A stretch of 64,000 nt of DNA, taken from positions 1 through 64,000 of the forward strand of contig JAXGXY010000006.1 in the NCBI GenBank assembly GCA_040772545.1, written 5' to 3'. Source of the stretch: UBA1431 sp002329665 (GTDB lineage Bacteria > Bacillota > Clostridia > Christensenellales > UBA1431). Numbering within the stretch: position 1 is the first letter of the stretch; every line of letters starts with the position of its first letter. The position numbers were made by a program, and so were the translations under genes. Positions 42,486-52,040 of this stretch are shown here, piece after piece. Below the pieces are notes generated by a model, which was given only the letters and a program-made list of their open reading frames with translations, searched no databases and had not been told where the DNA came from.

Positions 42486-42868
42486 CTCTGTCCGCCCGCC
42501 TTCTTAAACCAAGAAAACCCATGTCTCATACGGGTGTTGCATCTTTTAGGGCTTAAAAGCATTATATGAAAGCATCCGTACCATAAAGGGGTCAGCCTCG
42601 TTCATGCGAGAAACAAATGGATGAAAAAGTGTCATGTCAGCGAGGCAGAACCCATCCGATGCCGGAATCGAAATCTTCGGTCATATCAACCTTTTAACAG
42701 CGCGCCGGACCCGTCCTTTTGGGGCTGCCTGACAGAGCCCTCAAACTCGTACGAACAGGGCGTTTGAGTGGAGATGTCAACCACGTTTTTCAGACAGCCG
42801 TTTAGCCAATACATAAAATCAATCAAATTGAGCATGTTATAAAAAGCTAAACAAGAGGAGGTCTTATA
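42486..42868. other. Intergenic region without recognised gene
   Basis: About 380 bases. Short open frames are present but none has both a ribosome site and a motif. The last 60 bases include the AT-rich promoter area of the membrane-protein gene, with AAGAGGAGG before its ATG. Confidence 0.5.
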
Positions 42869-43282
42869 ATGACCACAGCAAAAGGGATTCTAAAGGTTGT
42901 CAGCGTTCTTTTTATCATCAAGGGCTCCATATTGACGCTGATCTCGCTGATGACGATCTTCGCGTCCGGGATACTCAAAACATTGATTGGCGAAGTGTCG
43001 GCCCCCGTCGCGGCCGTTGCCGGCGGGGTGTTGATCGGCGGCGGGGTTATTTTTCTTGTTGCCAGCGTTATCGAGCTGGTTATCGGGGTGCTCGGGCTGA
43101 AAAAGAGTGACGACCCTTCCCAGTCCGGTTACTTCATCGTTGCGGGAGCGATCATCGCGGCCTTCGCTCTCATAAGCCTTATCATCGCCCCCCACATACT
43201 CTGCATGATCGGCTTTTCCCTGCCAATACTCTATATCGTCGGCGGTTACATGCTCAAAGAAGGACAATACTCTTCAGCCTAG
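42869..43282 (+). CDS. Small membrane protein, unknown function
   Basis: A 137-residue protein with four predicted membrane helices (about 8-30, 46-74, 88-108 and 110-128). Only a short charged loop (KKSDDPSQSG) stands out. AAGAGGAGG precedes the ATG. No family recognised beyond generic four-helix membrane proteins. Confidence 0.8.
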   Translation: MTTAKGILKVVSVLFIIKGSILTLISLMTIFASGILKTLIGEVSAPVAAVAGGVLIGGGVIFLVASVIELVIGVLGLKKSDDPSQSGYFIVAGAIIAAFALISLIIAPHILCMIGFSLPILYIVGGYMLKEGQYSSA

Positions 43283-43430
43283 CAATCGGCTGGATTGATT
43301 CCCGCGACGGAGGGCGGAGGGAACAAAGCAACCGGCCATCCTGTTTATGATGCCGAAGCCGGGACTTGCCTTTCTACATGAAAGCATGTGTCGGAACTGT
43401 TGGACAAACAGATGCATCACGCTGCAGGAT

Positions 43431-43460
43431 AAGCCAAGGAAATCGTTCTTGGCTTTTTTC
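43431..43460 (+). terminator. Intrinsic terminator after membrane-protein gene
   Basis: AAGCCAAG-GAAATCGTT-CTTGGCTT followed by TTTTC. It lies 150 bases after the gene. The remainder of 43283-43616 shows nothing supported. Confidence 0.85.
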
Positions 43461-43631
43461 GCTTTCGGAAGGATTAGTGCGATTCGTGTTGAATATCTAT
43501 TAATTATTGAACATGAACATCTCGCCCTTTTTACGTAACATTGCATTTTGGGTTTTCGTTGTCGACACCAGCCACTAATGGCCGAATCACAAAACCGTCG
43601 GTTGCTTTTACCTATCAGGAGGTGTTTTGCA

Positions 43632-44192
43632 ATGAAGGTCAAAGAAAAGTATCGTGGTCTCAGCAGGGAAGAACTCCTAATAGCTATAGAGCGTTTAGGG
43701 GCGGATTACGAAGTCCACTCGTACAGTTGTTCCCAGTGCATCCTGGCGGCAATCAACGATGTTGTAGGGCTCAGCGACGACATAGTCCGGTGCGGTACTT
43801 CGTCGTGCGGCGGCTCGGCCTTCCAGTTGGTCGGTCCGTGCGGCGGCTACCAGGGCGGCCTTATAGCGCTGGACTATTTCTTTGGGCGGCCTGCCAAGTG
43901 CATGAGCCCGGATGAATTAAAAATGGAAAACATCCAAAAACTCATGGACAGCGTTGCCGTCGCGAGAGAATGGTATGACAAGTATTTCAGGACGTACGGC
44001 ACGATCCAGTGTGCGGGCATTATGTACCAGAAGTTCGGCCGCCTGTTCTACTTCGAGGACCCCGACGAGTTCCGGAAATTCGATGAGGCCGGAGCACACA
44101 CGGACCCCGAAAAATGCGCGAAGGTCGTCGGTACCGCCGCACGCATGTTGCTTGAGCTGCTTATGGACAAGGGCGTGGTCGAGGCAGATTGA
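43632..44192 (+). CDS. C_GCAxxG_C_C family redox-type protein
   Basis: A 186-residue cysteine-rich protein. Family cysteines appear as YSCSQCILAAI, RCGTSSCGGSAF and LVGPCGGYQGGLIALD, and a final cysteine in TIQCAGIM. The family is suggested to bind metal or redox centres, but its role is not established. The start at 43632 has AGGAGGTG upstream; the longer frame to 43548 has no such site. Followed by a strong terminator. Confidence 0.85.
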   Translation: MKVKEKYRGLSREELLIAIERLGADYEVHSYSCSQCILAAINDVVGLSDDIVRCGTSSCGGSAFQLVGPCGGYQGGLIALDYFFGRPAKCMSPDELKMENIQKLMDSVAVAREWYDKYFRTYGTIQCAGIMYQKFGRLFYFEDPDEFRKFDEAGAHTDPEKCAKVVGTAARMLLELLMDKGVVEAD

Positions 44193-44251
44193 AAGCGCGG
44201 GATGGTTTGGCCGTCGGTTCCTCCGGCCTTGATGCCTCCCTCGGTTTATCG

Positions 44252-44286
44252 AAACCTCCGAACCGGTAAAACCGGTTCGGAGGTTT
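44252..44286 (+). terminator. Intrinsic terminator
   Basis: AACCTCCGAACCGG-TAAAA-CCGGTTCGGAGGTTT forms a 14-bp stem ending in TTTATC after the cysteine-rich protein gene. Confidence 0.9.
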
Positions 44287-44749
44287 ATCATATATACAAT
44301 AACCAAACCTTTAATCGAGTTTTCGCACAACATGCACAGGGCTATGCTTCCTTTGCATGGATCGGCACAGAACAGCGTCTGCATACCAGTCCGCACGCGG
44401 ACTCTATGTCATGTAAGCCGCAGAAGCCGTTTCTCCAAATGCAAACGTAACGGAATAGCTGTTTTAAACAGGTCGTGGGCCATACCAGAATCACCGATAC
44501 ATTCGGCAAGCTAGTTGTATTTTAGTGTATACTTTCGTGTGTACTCGGCAGAATAATAGTTATTGGGATAAACCCCTCAAACCCGCTGTTTAAGGGGATT
44601 TTCTAGTGTCTAAGTTGAACGAGATTGATACAATTTAATTGTTACGCGTTTAAAGGAACAGGGGGTGCAAGATTGAGTTTCGGATGTGCGTACTGCTGCG
44701 TTGAGCGGTAGCTTTGTTCGTTTCTATCGGTGTGTATCAGTACCTTTCC
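44287..44749. other. AT-rich intergenic stretch
   Basis: About 460 bases with no supported gene. A terminator-like hairpin (CCCCTCAAAC with GTTTAAGGGG, then ATTTTC, 44573-44602) suggests a lost or short transcript ends here. No transposase or integrase remnant is seen. Confidence 0.5.
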
Positions 44750-44935
44750 TCAATAATCAAGCCCCCTAACAGGGGTGTAGCAAATTCGGTACATATCCTT
44801 GAAATACTCGTCTATGAACTCTTTCTCATAATCAAGGCAATGGTCTATCCAAACTTCGTCGTCAATTTCTTGATCGGTTACCAACTCAATATATTCCTTA
44901 ATATTCATAGGATGGAGTATTTGTATGTCAATCAT
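44750..44935 (-). CDS. Small acidic protein of unknown function (61 aa)
   Basis: The ATG at 44935 is preceded by GCGGTGAAAAC. The product is acidic with several aromatic residues (NIKEYIELVTDQEIDDEVW) and no known domain to me. An overlapping seven-codon frame ends at its start. Isolated between AT-rich gaps. Could be a mobile-element remnant or immunity-type protein; not decidable. Confidence 0.4.
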   Translation of the reverse strand: MIDIQILHPMNIKEYIELVTDQEIDDEVWIDHCLDYEKEFIDEYFKDMYRICYTPVRGLDY

Positions 44936-45209
44936 TCGTTTTCACCGCGATTCATTTGATAATATGAGTTAACGGTTTCGGCAGAACCTAAGGTCTTAAC
45001 TGTACAAATCCCCCTCTCCCCAACTGCCGTAATGCCATTTTGCTGCTACCCGGGCAGAGGCAGTCCGAACCCGTCTTAGCTAGATATTAGCATATTTCTC
45101 CATTTTAGACATCTCGAAAGCAAGCACTATATCACCTTAGATCCGCCTTTATTCTCTATATTATGACTATATGCCTGCCACAACCAGATTTCTTGCCCAT
45201 AATATGATA

Positions 45210-45245
45210 AAATAGCCACTACGCCCGATTGCGTAATGGCTATTT
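45210..45245 (-). terminator. Terminator after the tRNA pair
   Basis: AAATAGCCATTACGC pairs with GCGTAGTGGCTATTT around a short loop, followed on the minus strand by TATC. It ends the tRNA transcript. Confidence 0.8.
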
Positions 45246-45255
45246 CGTTAATTCG

Positions 45256-45332
<77 letters not shown>

Positions 45333-45335
45333 TCT

Positions 45336-45411
45336 TGGAGCCAATGAGGGGACTCGAACCCCTGACCTGCTGATTACGAATCAGCTGCTCTGCCATCTGA
45401 GCTACATTGGC
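45336..45411 (-). tRNA. tRNA-Thr (anticodon CGT)
   Basis: Minus strand GCCAATG pairs with CATTGGC, discriminator T, CCA encoded. The anticodon arm is CTGAT-TCGTA-region with loop TTCGTAA, anticodon CGT reading ACG. GTTCGAGTC is the T-arm. Probably co-transcribed with tRNA-Pro. Confidence 0.95.
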
Positions 45412-45581
45412 TTAAATCTCTGCACAGTTGGTAATTATAGCACACCGCCCGTGCATTGTCACTACCCATTTCGCCGTATCCCGGACGCGGCGCCGGCGCT
45501 TTTCGCGTGTTCGTTCCACCGGTATACACGGGCCACAGTTCCCGGCGCATGGCCTGTCCGGGGCCGAAGCGGGCGCGGCGT

Positions 45582-46322
45582 TCAGCGTGTGCCGACCGTC
45601 CATTCGTGCACGATCGCGGACCCTGCCGGGGCATCCGTGACGCACTTGGGGGCGCCATCGCAGAAATTGTTGATCTGCATGCCGTTTACCACCATCGAAA
45701 ACGAGCAGTTCAGGAATGCGGAAGCCTTTTCGCAGATGATCATGCGCGTCATGTAAATCTGCATGAATTCGAGCACCGAGGAAGTCTCGTCCATCGTGAA
45801 CTCGAAACGGATGTTGGACGTTTCCGGATCGACGTACAGCTTGGTTTTTTGGATCGCGTAGTTGACGCGGTCGTGGATGTCTTTTTCGTCGTGCTGGCCT
45901 TTGCGCACGCGGGTGCGGTGCGCGTCGATCTTGTCGGCGATGATGAGCGCGGCGGAGATTTCGCTCACCGGCCTGCCGGTCTCTTCCTCGTGGCTCCCCA
46001 CCGCCGTGCAGACGCGACATACTTCCGTAAGGTCCATGCCCATATCGGACAGGATGGGGAACAGCAGCGTGGCCCCGATCGCGCCGTGGTTCTTCCGGTT
46101 GACCAGGTTCCCCACATCGTGCACCCACCCCGCGACCGCGCCGAGTTCGCAGGTCCGTTCCGGGTATCCGAGGCGCCTGAGGATGTCCGAGGTCACCTTG
46201 CTCACGTATCCGACGTGCCGCGGTCCGTGGTCCGTGTATCCGATCGCCGCCAGCGCGGCGTTGGCGCTGTCGATGAGCGTGCCGATCCTTCTGTCCGCCT
46301 TGATGTCCGCCAATGTTACCAT
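45582..46322 (-). CDS. HD-domain phosphohydrolase
   Basis: About 246 residues. The HD motif appears as GWVHDVGNLVNRKNHG, with an earlier histidine (DHGPRHVGYV) and a later acid in ALIIADKID, the usual set of metal ligands. Family members cleave phosphate esters, including nucleotides or cyclic dinucleotides; substrate unknown. The start at 46322 overlaps the preceding stop (TAATG), so it is translationally coupled to the HEAT-like gene. Confidence 0.88.
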   Translation of the reverse strand: MVTLADIKADRRIGTLIDSANAALAAIGYTDHGPRHVGYVSKVTSDILRRLGYPERTCELGAVAGWVHDVGNLVNRKNHGAIGATLLFPILSDMGMDLTEVCRVCTAVGSHEEETGRPVSEISAALIIADKIDAHRTRVRKGQHDEKDIHDRVNYAIQKTKLYVDPETSNIRFEFTMDETSSVLEFMQIYMTRMIICEKASAFLNCSFSMVVNGMQINNFCDGAPKCVTDAPAGSAIVHEWTVGTR

Positions 46323-47185
46323 TACGTCTCCCGTCCCTGCTTGGTTTTTCTGCATAAGGCTTGATAATCCGGGTCGTTCGAGAAATCACGCTCGACTTCC
46401 ACAAGCCCTCCCAGTTGCTCGTAGGCGTCGCGGATCGCGATATAGTCCAGATAGCGCAAATCGCGCGACAGCAAGGCTTTTTCCAGCGCGCCGGCCGCCC
46501 TCGCGTCCCCCATGCGCGCGAGGCAAAACGCGTAGAACCCCCTGTTTTCCCATTCCGTTTCGAAATGCAACAAGAGGGCGTTTAGGGCGCCCTTTAGCCG
46601 CAGTTCAGACGCGATGTCCGCGTAACTCTCCCTCGCGAGCGGATTCTCGGTGTTTTCAAGGGCCGCGATGAGCCTCCCGCCCACCGCCTCACCCAGCAGC
46701 AGGAGCGCCTGGGCGCATTGGAGCGCCACCTCGTCCTCGCGCGATTCCATCGCCTCGATCCGCTCGAAATACCAGGGCGCCGCCTTTTGGCTAAGCATGT
46801 GCATCAACGCCTCGATCGCCGCGGCCTGGGCCAGTTTCGCGCGCGGCGTTTCCCAATCCCGGCTTTCGTAGAGGAGCGCGACGAGCGCGTCCTGCATGGC
46901 TTCGCCCCGGTCGAGCACCGCGTTCATCAGAAGGTCGGGGAGGTCCTTGCCTTCGCCGGCGTAACGGAGCATCTCCCGTACGAGCTCTCCGTCCGAATGC
47001 CCGTCGAACGCCTGTCCGGGCGCAAGGCCATTGAGCGCGGCGTTGGGCTCTTTGAGCCAGGCCGCATAGATTTCCGGCATCTCGTCCTCGATACGCTGCA
47101 TGGCTTTTTCGTCCGCGGCGTGTTCGCTTATGTATTCTTTCAGGTATCGCCTGAACAGTTGGTCAAAATCAATCCTGTCCGTCAT
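46322..47185 (-). CDS. HEAT-repeat-like helical protein
   Basis: A 287-residue protein made of repeated helix pairs (AQAAAIEALMHML; VALQCAQALLLLGEAVGGRLIAAL; GFYAFCLARMGDARAAGALEKAL). The pattern is that of HEAT/DNA-glycosylase-regulator scaffolds without an enzymatic motif. It overlaps the TPR gene by 17 bases and the HD gene by one. It is likely an adaptor for its operon partners. Confidence 0.75.
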   Translation of the reverse strand: MTDRIDFDQLFRRYLKEYISEHAADEKAMQRIEDEMPEIYAAWLKEPNAALNGLAPGQAFDGHSDGELVREMLRYAGEGKDLPDLLMNAVLDRGEAMQDALVALLYESRDWETPRAKLAQAAAIEALMHMLSQKAAPWYFERIEAMESREDEVALQCAQALLLLGEAVGGRLIAALENTENPLARESYADIASELRLKGALNALLLHFETEWENRGFYAFCLARMGDARAAGALEKALLSRDLRYLDYIAIRDAYEQLGGLVEVERDFSNDPDYQALCRKTKQGRET

Positions 47186-48875
47186 CTTTCTCTTTCAGCT
47201 TTTCTCTCATGCGGGCGAGGTTTTTGTTGAACAGCGCGAGCCCCACGCCGTAGATGCGGCACAACGCGCTTTTCCCGACGCCGTCGTTCTCCTTTCGGGT
47301 CACGAGGTATTCCGCCACCGCCGCCCACGCTTCCCTTTCGCGGATCGTGTGGAAATCGGGGGCGCAACGGTAAGCGTACTCCTCCCACAGCGCGAGCGCC
47401 TTGTCGATCAGCGCGCGCGGGCGGCGCCCGTGCATCCCCTGTCGGATAGCGTCGCGCACCGCGCGGAATCCTACGGGTACCGCTGTGTGTTTCGCGTTGA
47501 CGTACACTTCCACGATGCTCTGGTTCAGATAGGCCATGTACGGTTCTTCGGCGCCGATCTGGCTAAGCAGCGCGAACACTTCCTGCTTCAGTTCGTCAGG
47601 CTCGTTGCGCCTGAGGATGTAGGCCTTCAACAGCTCGATCGCCCTCTCGTCGCGGAAAGAGGCCACGAGGTTGATGACGGCCTTTTTAATGATAGCGTCG
47701 TTTATCTCCAGGCCCCAGTTGATGATGCCGAAGAATTCCGGGTCGTGCTCCCAGTGCTCCCTCAGGTCCTGCACGCTCAGGCGCACGCAGTCGTTGAGGT
47801 ACTTGATGCGCCGGATGATTTCGTCGAACGGGACCTGGTAATGGTAGGAAAGCTGGCGTTCGGGCATCTCGCGCAGGAGGTACTGGTTGCTAAGGTTGCG
47901 GTAGTACCCCGCGACCGTGTTCATGGGATCGAGCTTGAGCACGCGGTTCCAGTAGTCGAGCGCCGCATGGTACTGTTGGAGGTTGAAATGCGAAACGGCC
48001 AGATAGTGCAGGACCTTCTTGTCGAAAGCGTAGTACGAGAGGAGCTGCTTGAGCATGCGCTGCGCGTCCTGGTGCATGCCCAGCTCGCAGAAGGTGATGC
48101 AGATCTTATGGATCTCCTCCGGGTCCTTCGTATTGATGCGAAGGATCCTCCGCACCGCTTCCCGAACGCGCGCCTCGTCCTCTTTTTCGCGGCAGAAGAT
48201 GGCCATGTTGCAGTTCGCGTGGATGTTGTTCGGGCACTCGGCGAGGACCTTCCGGCTCACTTCGATGGCCCGGTCCAGGTCCTTGTTGCAGTAATAGGCC
48301 AGCGCCAGGTTGTTCTGGACGAACACCAGGCTGTCGTCCTTTTTTAGAAGATCGCTGAACATCTCGATCGCCTTTTCGTATTCGCCGTTATCGAGAAGGT
48401 CTTTCCCCTTCATCGCGAGCGAGTAGTCCTGCGGCATGTCCGTGTGATCGGAGTACAGATTGTCCTGCATCCTGAGGACGTCCAGAAAGTCTTCGACGTC
48501 GGGGATGAATTCCCCGTCGGGCGCCAGGTCCAGATACCGGTCGAACGATTCCCTGGCCTTGGAAAACTCCTGCATGCCCATGAAATTGCATCCCATCGCG
48601 AAGATGCATTCGGGGTTTTCGGGAGAGTCCTTCTTTAACAGCCCCAGGAGCAACTGGTTGGACTCGTCGAAATACCCCATCTCCGTATAAAGCTCGGCGA
48701 GTTCGAGCCGGTACTGTACGTTCCCCGGGTCTTTCTCGATGGCTTTGCGGTAGTATCCGAGGGCCTCGAAATAATTGTTGCGGTCCATGTGACGAAGGGC
48801 GCGCCGCTGGTAGAACGTCCCCGTCTGTTCAAAAGACAGGATATTTTTTTCTTTCTTGATGTTTTGCTTCGACAT
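47169..48875 (-). CDS. TPR-repeat protein
   Basis: A 568-residue protein with tetratricopeptide repeats from about residue 25 on (ALGYYRKAIEKDPGNVQYRLELAELYTEMG; YEKAIEMFSDLLKKDDSLVFVQNNLALAYY; YHAALDYWNRVLKLDPMNTVAGYY). The C-terminal 250 residues are mainly helical with no known motif to me. First gene of a three-gene operon with HEAT-like and HD proteins. A scaffold or regulator is likely. Confidence 0.85.
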   Translation of the reverse strand: MSKQNIKKEKNILSFEQTGTFYQRRALRHMDRNNYFEALGYYRKAIEKDPGNVQYRLELAELYTEMGYFDESNQLLLGLLKKDSPENPECIFAMGCNFMGMQEFSKARESFDRYLDLAPDGEFIPDVEDFLDVLRMQDNLYSDHTDMPQDYSLAMKGKDLLDNGEYEKAIEMFSDLLKKDDSLVFVQNNLALAYYCNKDLDRAIEVSRKVLAECPNNIHANCNMAIFCREKEDEARVREAVRRILRINTKDPEEIHKICITFCELGMHQDAQRMLKQLLSYYAFDKKVLHYLAVSHFNLQQYHAALDYWNRVLKLDPMNTVAGYYRNLSNQYLLREMPERQLSYHYQVPFDEIIRRIKYLNDCVRLSVQDLREHWEHDPEFFGIINWGLEINDAIIKKAVINLVASFRDERAIELLKAYILRRNEPDELKQEVFALLSQIGAEEPYMAYLNQSIVEVYVNAKHTAVPVGFRAVRDAIRQGMHGRRPRALIDKALALWEEYAYRCAPDFHTIREREAWAAVAEYLVTRKENDGVGKSALCRIYGVGLALFNKNLARMREKLKEKDDGQD

Positions 48876-48930
48876 GTCTTTCTCCGACCCAGCGCCATTA
48901 GCCCGGGTCCCGTCCGTCCCCCCATATAAC

Positions 48931-49818
48931 CTACGCCTGAAACGCCGCCTCCAAAAACCCCTTCAGGGCCGGCCCGTCGAAACGGTGGCTGCGGTTGCAG
49001 AAGCGGCAGTTCAGCTCCGCGCCGCCGTCCTCTTCGATGATCTCCTCCAGCGCCCGGGGGCCCAGGGCGACAAGCGCCCCTTCCATGCGTTCGGGGCTGC
49101 AGCCGCACCTCCAGCGCGGCTCGGTCCTCTCGAGCACCCGAAGGCCGGCGTCCTGCAGGATGCTGCCCAGCGCTTCCTCTGCCCCCGCTCCGCCGAAAAT
49201 GGCGTCCCCGAACGAGGTCAGCGCTTCCGCCTGTGCTTCCAGGCGCCCGACGATCTCGCCGGGGCAGCCGGGCAGCGGCTGCATGAGCACGCCGCCGGAG
49301 CGCAGCACGCGCATGTCGGGCGCGACCAGCACGCCGAGATAGGAGAGCGTCGGCTGCTGCTGCGAAAAGAGGAAATGCGCGGCGATGTCCTCGGCCACCT
49401 CCCCCGAAACGAGGGCGGTCTTGCCGCAGTAGGGTTCGCCCCTGCCCGTGTCCATGACGACCGTTAGCGTGCCCTCCCTGCCAACCGCGCCGCCCACGTC
49501 CAGCTTCCCCCGGTCGTTGAGCGGTAGGTCGACGCGCGGGTTCTCCACGTATCCTTTCGCTTCCGCGCCGGGGCGCGCGACGGCCACAACGTTCCCCGCC
49601 GGTCCGTTCCCGCTGAAAACGAGCGATACCGAACCCTCGGGGTGCTTGATCGACGAGGCCATCAGAATGGCTCCCGTCAGCGCGCGGCCCAGCGCCGCCG
49701 CGCATACGGGCCACGTGCCGTGGACCCTCTGCGCTTCGCCCGCCAGCCGTGTCGTGTTCGCGGCCAGCACCGCGACGTTCCCGCCGTAGGCCAGCGCGCG
49801 GACCAGTTCGTCTTTCAT
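48931..49818 (-). CDS. hslO: Hsp33 redox-regulated chaperone
   Basis: A 295-residue chaperone with the C-terminal zinc centre CGCS and CRFC, whose oxidation turns on activity. The N-terminal fold has HPEGSVSLVFSGNGPAGNVVAVA and typical helices. The start at 49818 (MKDELVRALAYG) is favoured as it fits family N-termini. It protects proteins from oxidative unfolding in the cytoplasm. It is downstream of a methyltransferase gene. Confidence 0.95.
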   Translation of the reverse strand: MKDELVRALAYGGNVAVLAANTTRLAGEAQRVHGTWPVCAAALGRALTGAILMASSIKHPEGSVSLVFSGNGPAGNVVAVARPGAEAKGYVENPRVDLPLNDRGKLDVGGAVGREGTLTVVMDTGRGEPYCGKTALVSGEVAEDIAAHFLFSQQQPTLSYLGVLVAPDMRVLRSGGVLMQPLPGCPGEIVGRLEAQAEALTSFGDAIFGGAGAEEALGSILQDAGLRVLERTEPRWRCGCSPERMEGALVALGPRALEEIIEEDGGAELNCRFCNRSHRFDGPALKGFLEAAFQA

Positions 49819-49841
49819 ATCTATGCGTCCCCAAAAGCAGA

Positions 49842-50588
49842 TTAAACCTTCCTGGCCACAACCTGCCATCTTTCGTCGTTTTCCCGTGCGGGCTCCCTGC
49901 CCATGAACGAGTAGGCCCCAAGTGTCTCAAGGCCCGCCGGCCGCATCGCGTGTTCGAGCTCATCAAGCGTATGCGCGCGCTGCACGTGCTCCTCCTCGAA
50001 CCGGCGGTAGCGCCCGTCGGTCTCCCTGACGAACAACGTCAGCTGCATCCGGCAAAGGGCCGATCCGGCGTCGTAGGCGTTATACCATATGAACGCCGCT
50101 TCCCCGGCCTCGTCCGCGAACGTCCTGTCGCCGATGACGTTTTCGAACTTATACGGCGTGCTCACGTCGAACAGCAAAAGCCCGCCCGGCCTGAGCACGG
50201 CGGACGCGCGCGCGAAAAACGCCCGGAGGTCGGCCACGGCCGTCAAATAGTTCACGCCGTCCAGCGCGCAGTTCACGACGCCCACCGGCGCGTGGAGCGC
50301 GAGCGCCCGCAGGTCCTGGCACACGAACCCTGCCTGCAGCCCCTCTGCGCGCGCCTTCTCGGCGGCGCGCCCCAGCATCGCGGGCGAAGCGTCCGCGCCC
50401 GTGACCGCAAAACCCGCCTTTTTCAGCAGCAGGGTCATCGTGCCCGTGCCGCAGGCGGCGTCGAGCAGCGTTTTCTCCGGCGCCCCGTGTTCCTCGATAA
50501 GCGCAACAAGATAGCCGGCCCAGGCCCCGTAGTCCACGTCGGTCATCAGGGCGTCGTAGCAGGCGGCAAACGCCTCATATGGAAGCAT
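49842..50588 (-). CDS. Class I SAM-dependent methyltransferase
   Basis: A 248-residue enzyme. The SAM-binding motif I is LLDAACGTGTM and the next strand ends GADASPAML. N-terminal YEAFAACYDALMTDVDY is common to a group of uncharacterised Firmicutes methyltransferases. The start at 50588 overlaps the M20 peptidase stop (TAATG). Substrate unknown. Confidence 0.88.
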   Translation of the reverse strand: MLPYEAFAACYDALMTDVDYGAWAGYLVALIEEHGAPEKTLLDAACGTGTMTLLLKKAGFAVTGADASPAMLGRAAEKARAEGLQAGFVCQDLRALALHAPVGVVNCALDGVNYLTAVADLRAFFARASAVLRPGGLLLFDVSTPYKFENVIGDRTFADEAGEAAFIWYNAYDAGSALCRMQLTLFVRETDGRYRRFEEEHVQRAHTLDELEHAMRPAGLETLGAYSFMGREPARENDERWQVVARKV

Positions 50589-51742
50589 TATACCATCCCC
50601 GCGCAAAACGCGATACGCCAAAATGCTTCCAGCCCGGCGGCCAGCGCCGCCTCGTCGAAGTCGAAGCGCGGGGTGTGCAGCGCGTGCACGTGCCCCTTAT
50701 CCTCGTTCCTGCACCCCAGGAACAGGAAAAGCCCCGGCACCTCCCGCTGGTAGTAGGCAAAATCCTCGGCCGTCATCAGCGGCGCGGGCTCGAAGGCCAT
50801 GTCACCGAGCAACAAGGCCGCTTTCTTCGCGAGGCGCTCGTCGTTGACGACCGGCGGATAATACATCGTCTCGCGAAAGTCCGCGTAAACGCCCATGCCT
50901 TTTTCAAGGCCCGCCATCAGCGCCGCAATCCTTTCCTTCGTCCTCAGGAAGACGGCTTTGGAATAGCTCCGCAGCGTGCCCTGCAAAACGACTTTCCGGG
51001 CCACGATGTTGCGGGCCTCGCCGCCGCTGACCTTCCCGATGGACACCACGCAGGCCTCGAACGGGTCGGTGTCGCGCGACACGATCCCCTGCATCTGCAC
51101 CACCAGGTGCGCCGCGGCGAGCAGCGCGTCCACGCCCTCGTGGGGCATCGCCGCGTGCGCGCTCCTGCCCGTGACGGTGATGTCGAACTCGGACGCCGCG
51201 GCCATCAGCGCGCCGGGCCTGAGCCCGATGCGCCCCTGCGGGATGTGCGGCATCAGGTGCAGCCCGAACACCGAGTCCACATCGGGGTCCCTGAGCACCC
51301 CCGCCTCAACCATGCCTTTGGCGCCGCCCACGCTCTCCTCGGCGGGCTGGAATAGAAGCACGATGTCGTTGACCATCCTGTCGCGGTGAGAACGAAGGAG
51401 GGCGGCGAAGGCGAGCAGGACCGCCATATGGCCGTCGTGCCCGCAGGCGTGCATGAGCCCAGGCGACTGCGAAGCGTAGGGCACTTCGTTCTCCTCCGTT
51501 ACGCGCAACGCGTCCATGTCCGCCCTGAAACAGAGCGTCCCCGACGGCCGTGGGGCGCGGTAAACGGCTTTCACCCCCGTGCCGACGCATTCGACGGAAT
51601 CCGCGCCGGTCCCCTGCAGGTTCTCCAGTATGAAGCGCTGCGTCCTGTGCTCCGCGTGCGCGGGTTCGGGGATGCGGTGCAGGGCCCTGCGCAGGTCCCG
51701 AAGCAGGTCTTTGGCGTCCGAAAATACGGGAGTGGGATTCAT
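50588..51742 (-). CDS. M20-family amidohydrolase (N-acyl amino acid or N-acetyl-diaminopimelate deacetylase type)
   Basis: A 384-residue zinc enzyme. Metal ligands lie in MHACGHDGH, the base in FQPAEESVGGA, and a further histidine in FGLHLMPHI. It hydrolyses the amide of an N-acyl amino acid. Proximity to the lysine/DAP genes (divergent) allows an N-acetyl-diaminopimelate role, but those genes are a dapB route and none of the other acetyl-branch genes are seen. Function not fixed. Confidence 0.88.
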   Translation of the reverse strand: MNPTPVFSDAKDLLRDLRRALHRIPEPAHAEHRTQRFILENLQGTGADSVECVGTGVKAVYRAPRPSGTLCFRADMDALRVTEENEVPYASQSPGLMHACGHDGHMAVLLAFAALLRSHRDRMVNDIVLLFQPAEESVGGAKGMVEAGVLRDPDVDSVFGLHLMPHIPQGRIGLRPGALMAAASEFDITVTGRSAHAAMPHEGVDALLAAAHLVVQMQGIVSRDTDPFEACVVSIGKVSGGEARNIVARKVVLQGTLRSYSKAVFLRTKERIAALMAGLEKGMGVYADFRETMYYPPVVNDERLAKKAALLLGDMAFEPAPLMTAEDFAYYQREVPGLFLFLGCRNEDKGHVHALHTPRFDFDEAALAAGLEAFWRIAFCAGMV

Positions 51743-51997
51743 GTCCGGCCTCTCTTTCTGTGCCTTCCATGATACCCTATTAATAGCTATTTTTCAACGA
51801 TACGGCCGCGTCCTGCCCAAAATCGGGAATTCCTGCCGCCGGGGCATGCGGCGGGTCCATATACAACCGGCATCCCCGCTTTATTTGCATCGGCCGCTTT
51901 CATTTTCAATGCAGTCACTTTTTTAATACACAGCTTCCATGGCCGCTGAATCAGGCCCATGCGCTTCAACCGCTTCCGGGAGCTTTCGACAAACGTG

Positions 51998-52026
51998 TTG
52001 ACTTTGGACCGCAAAGATGATATAGT
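51998..52026 (+). promoter_or_regulatory. Promoter of the lysine-biosynthesis operon
   Basis: TTGACT (51998-52003), 17-base spacer, TATAGT (52021-52026), just before the lysine riboswitch. Confidence 0.85.
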
Positions 52027-52040
52027 CCTACTACGCATAA

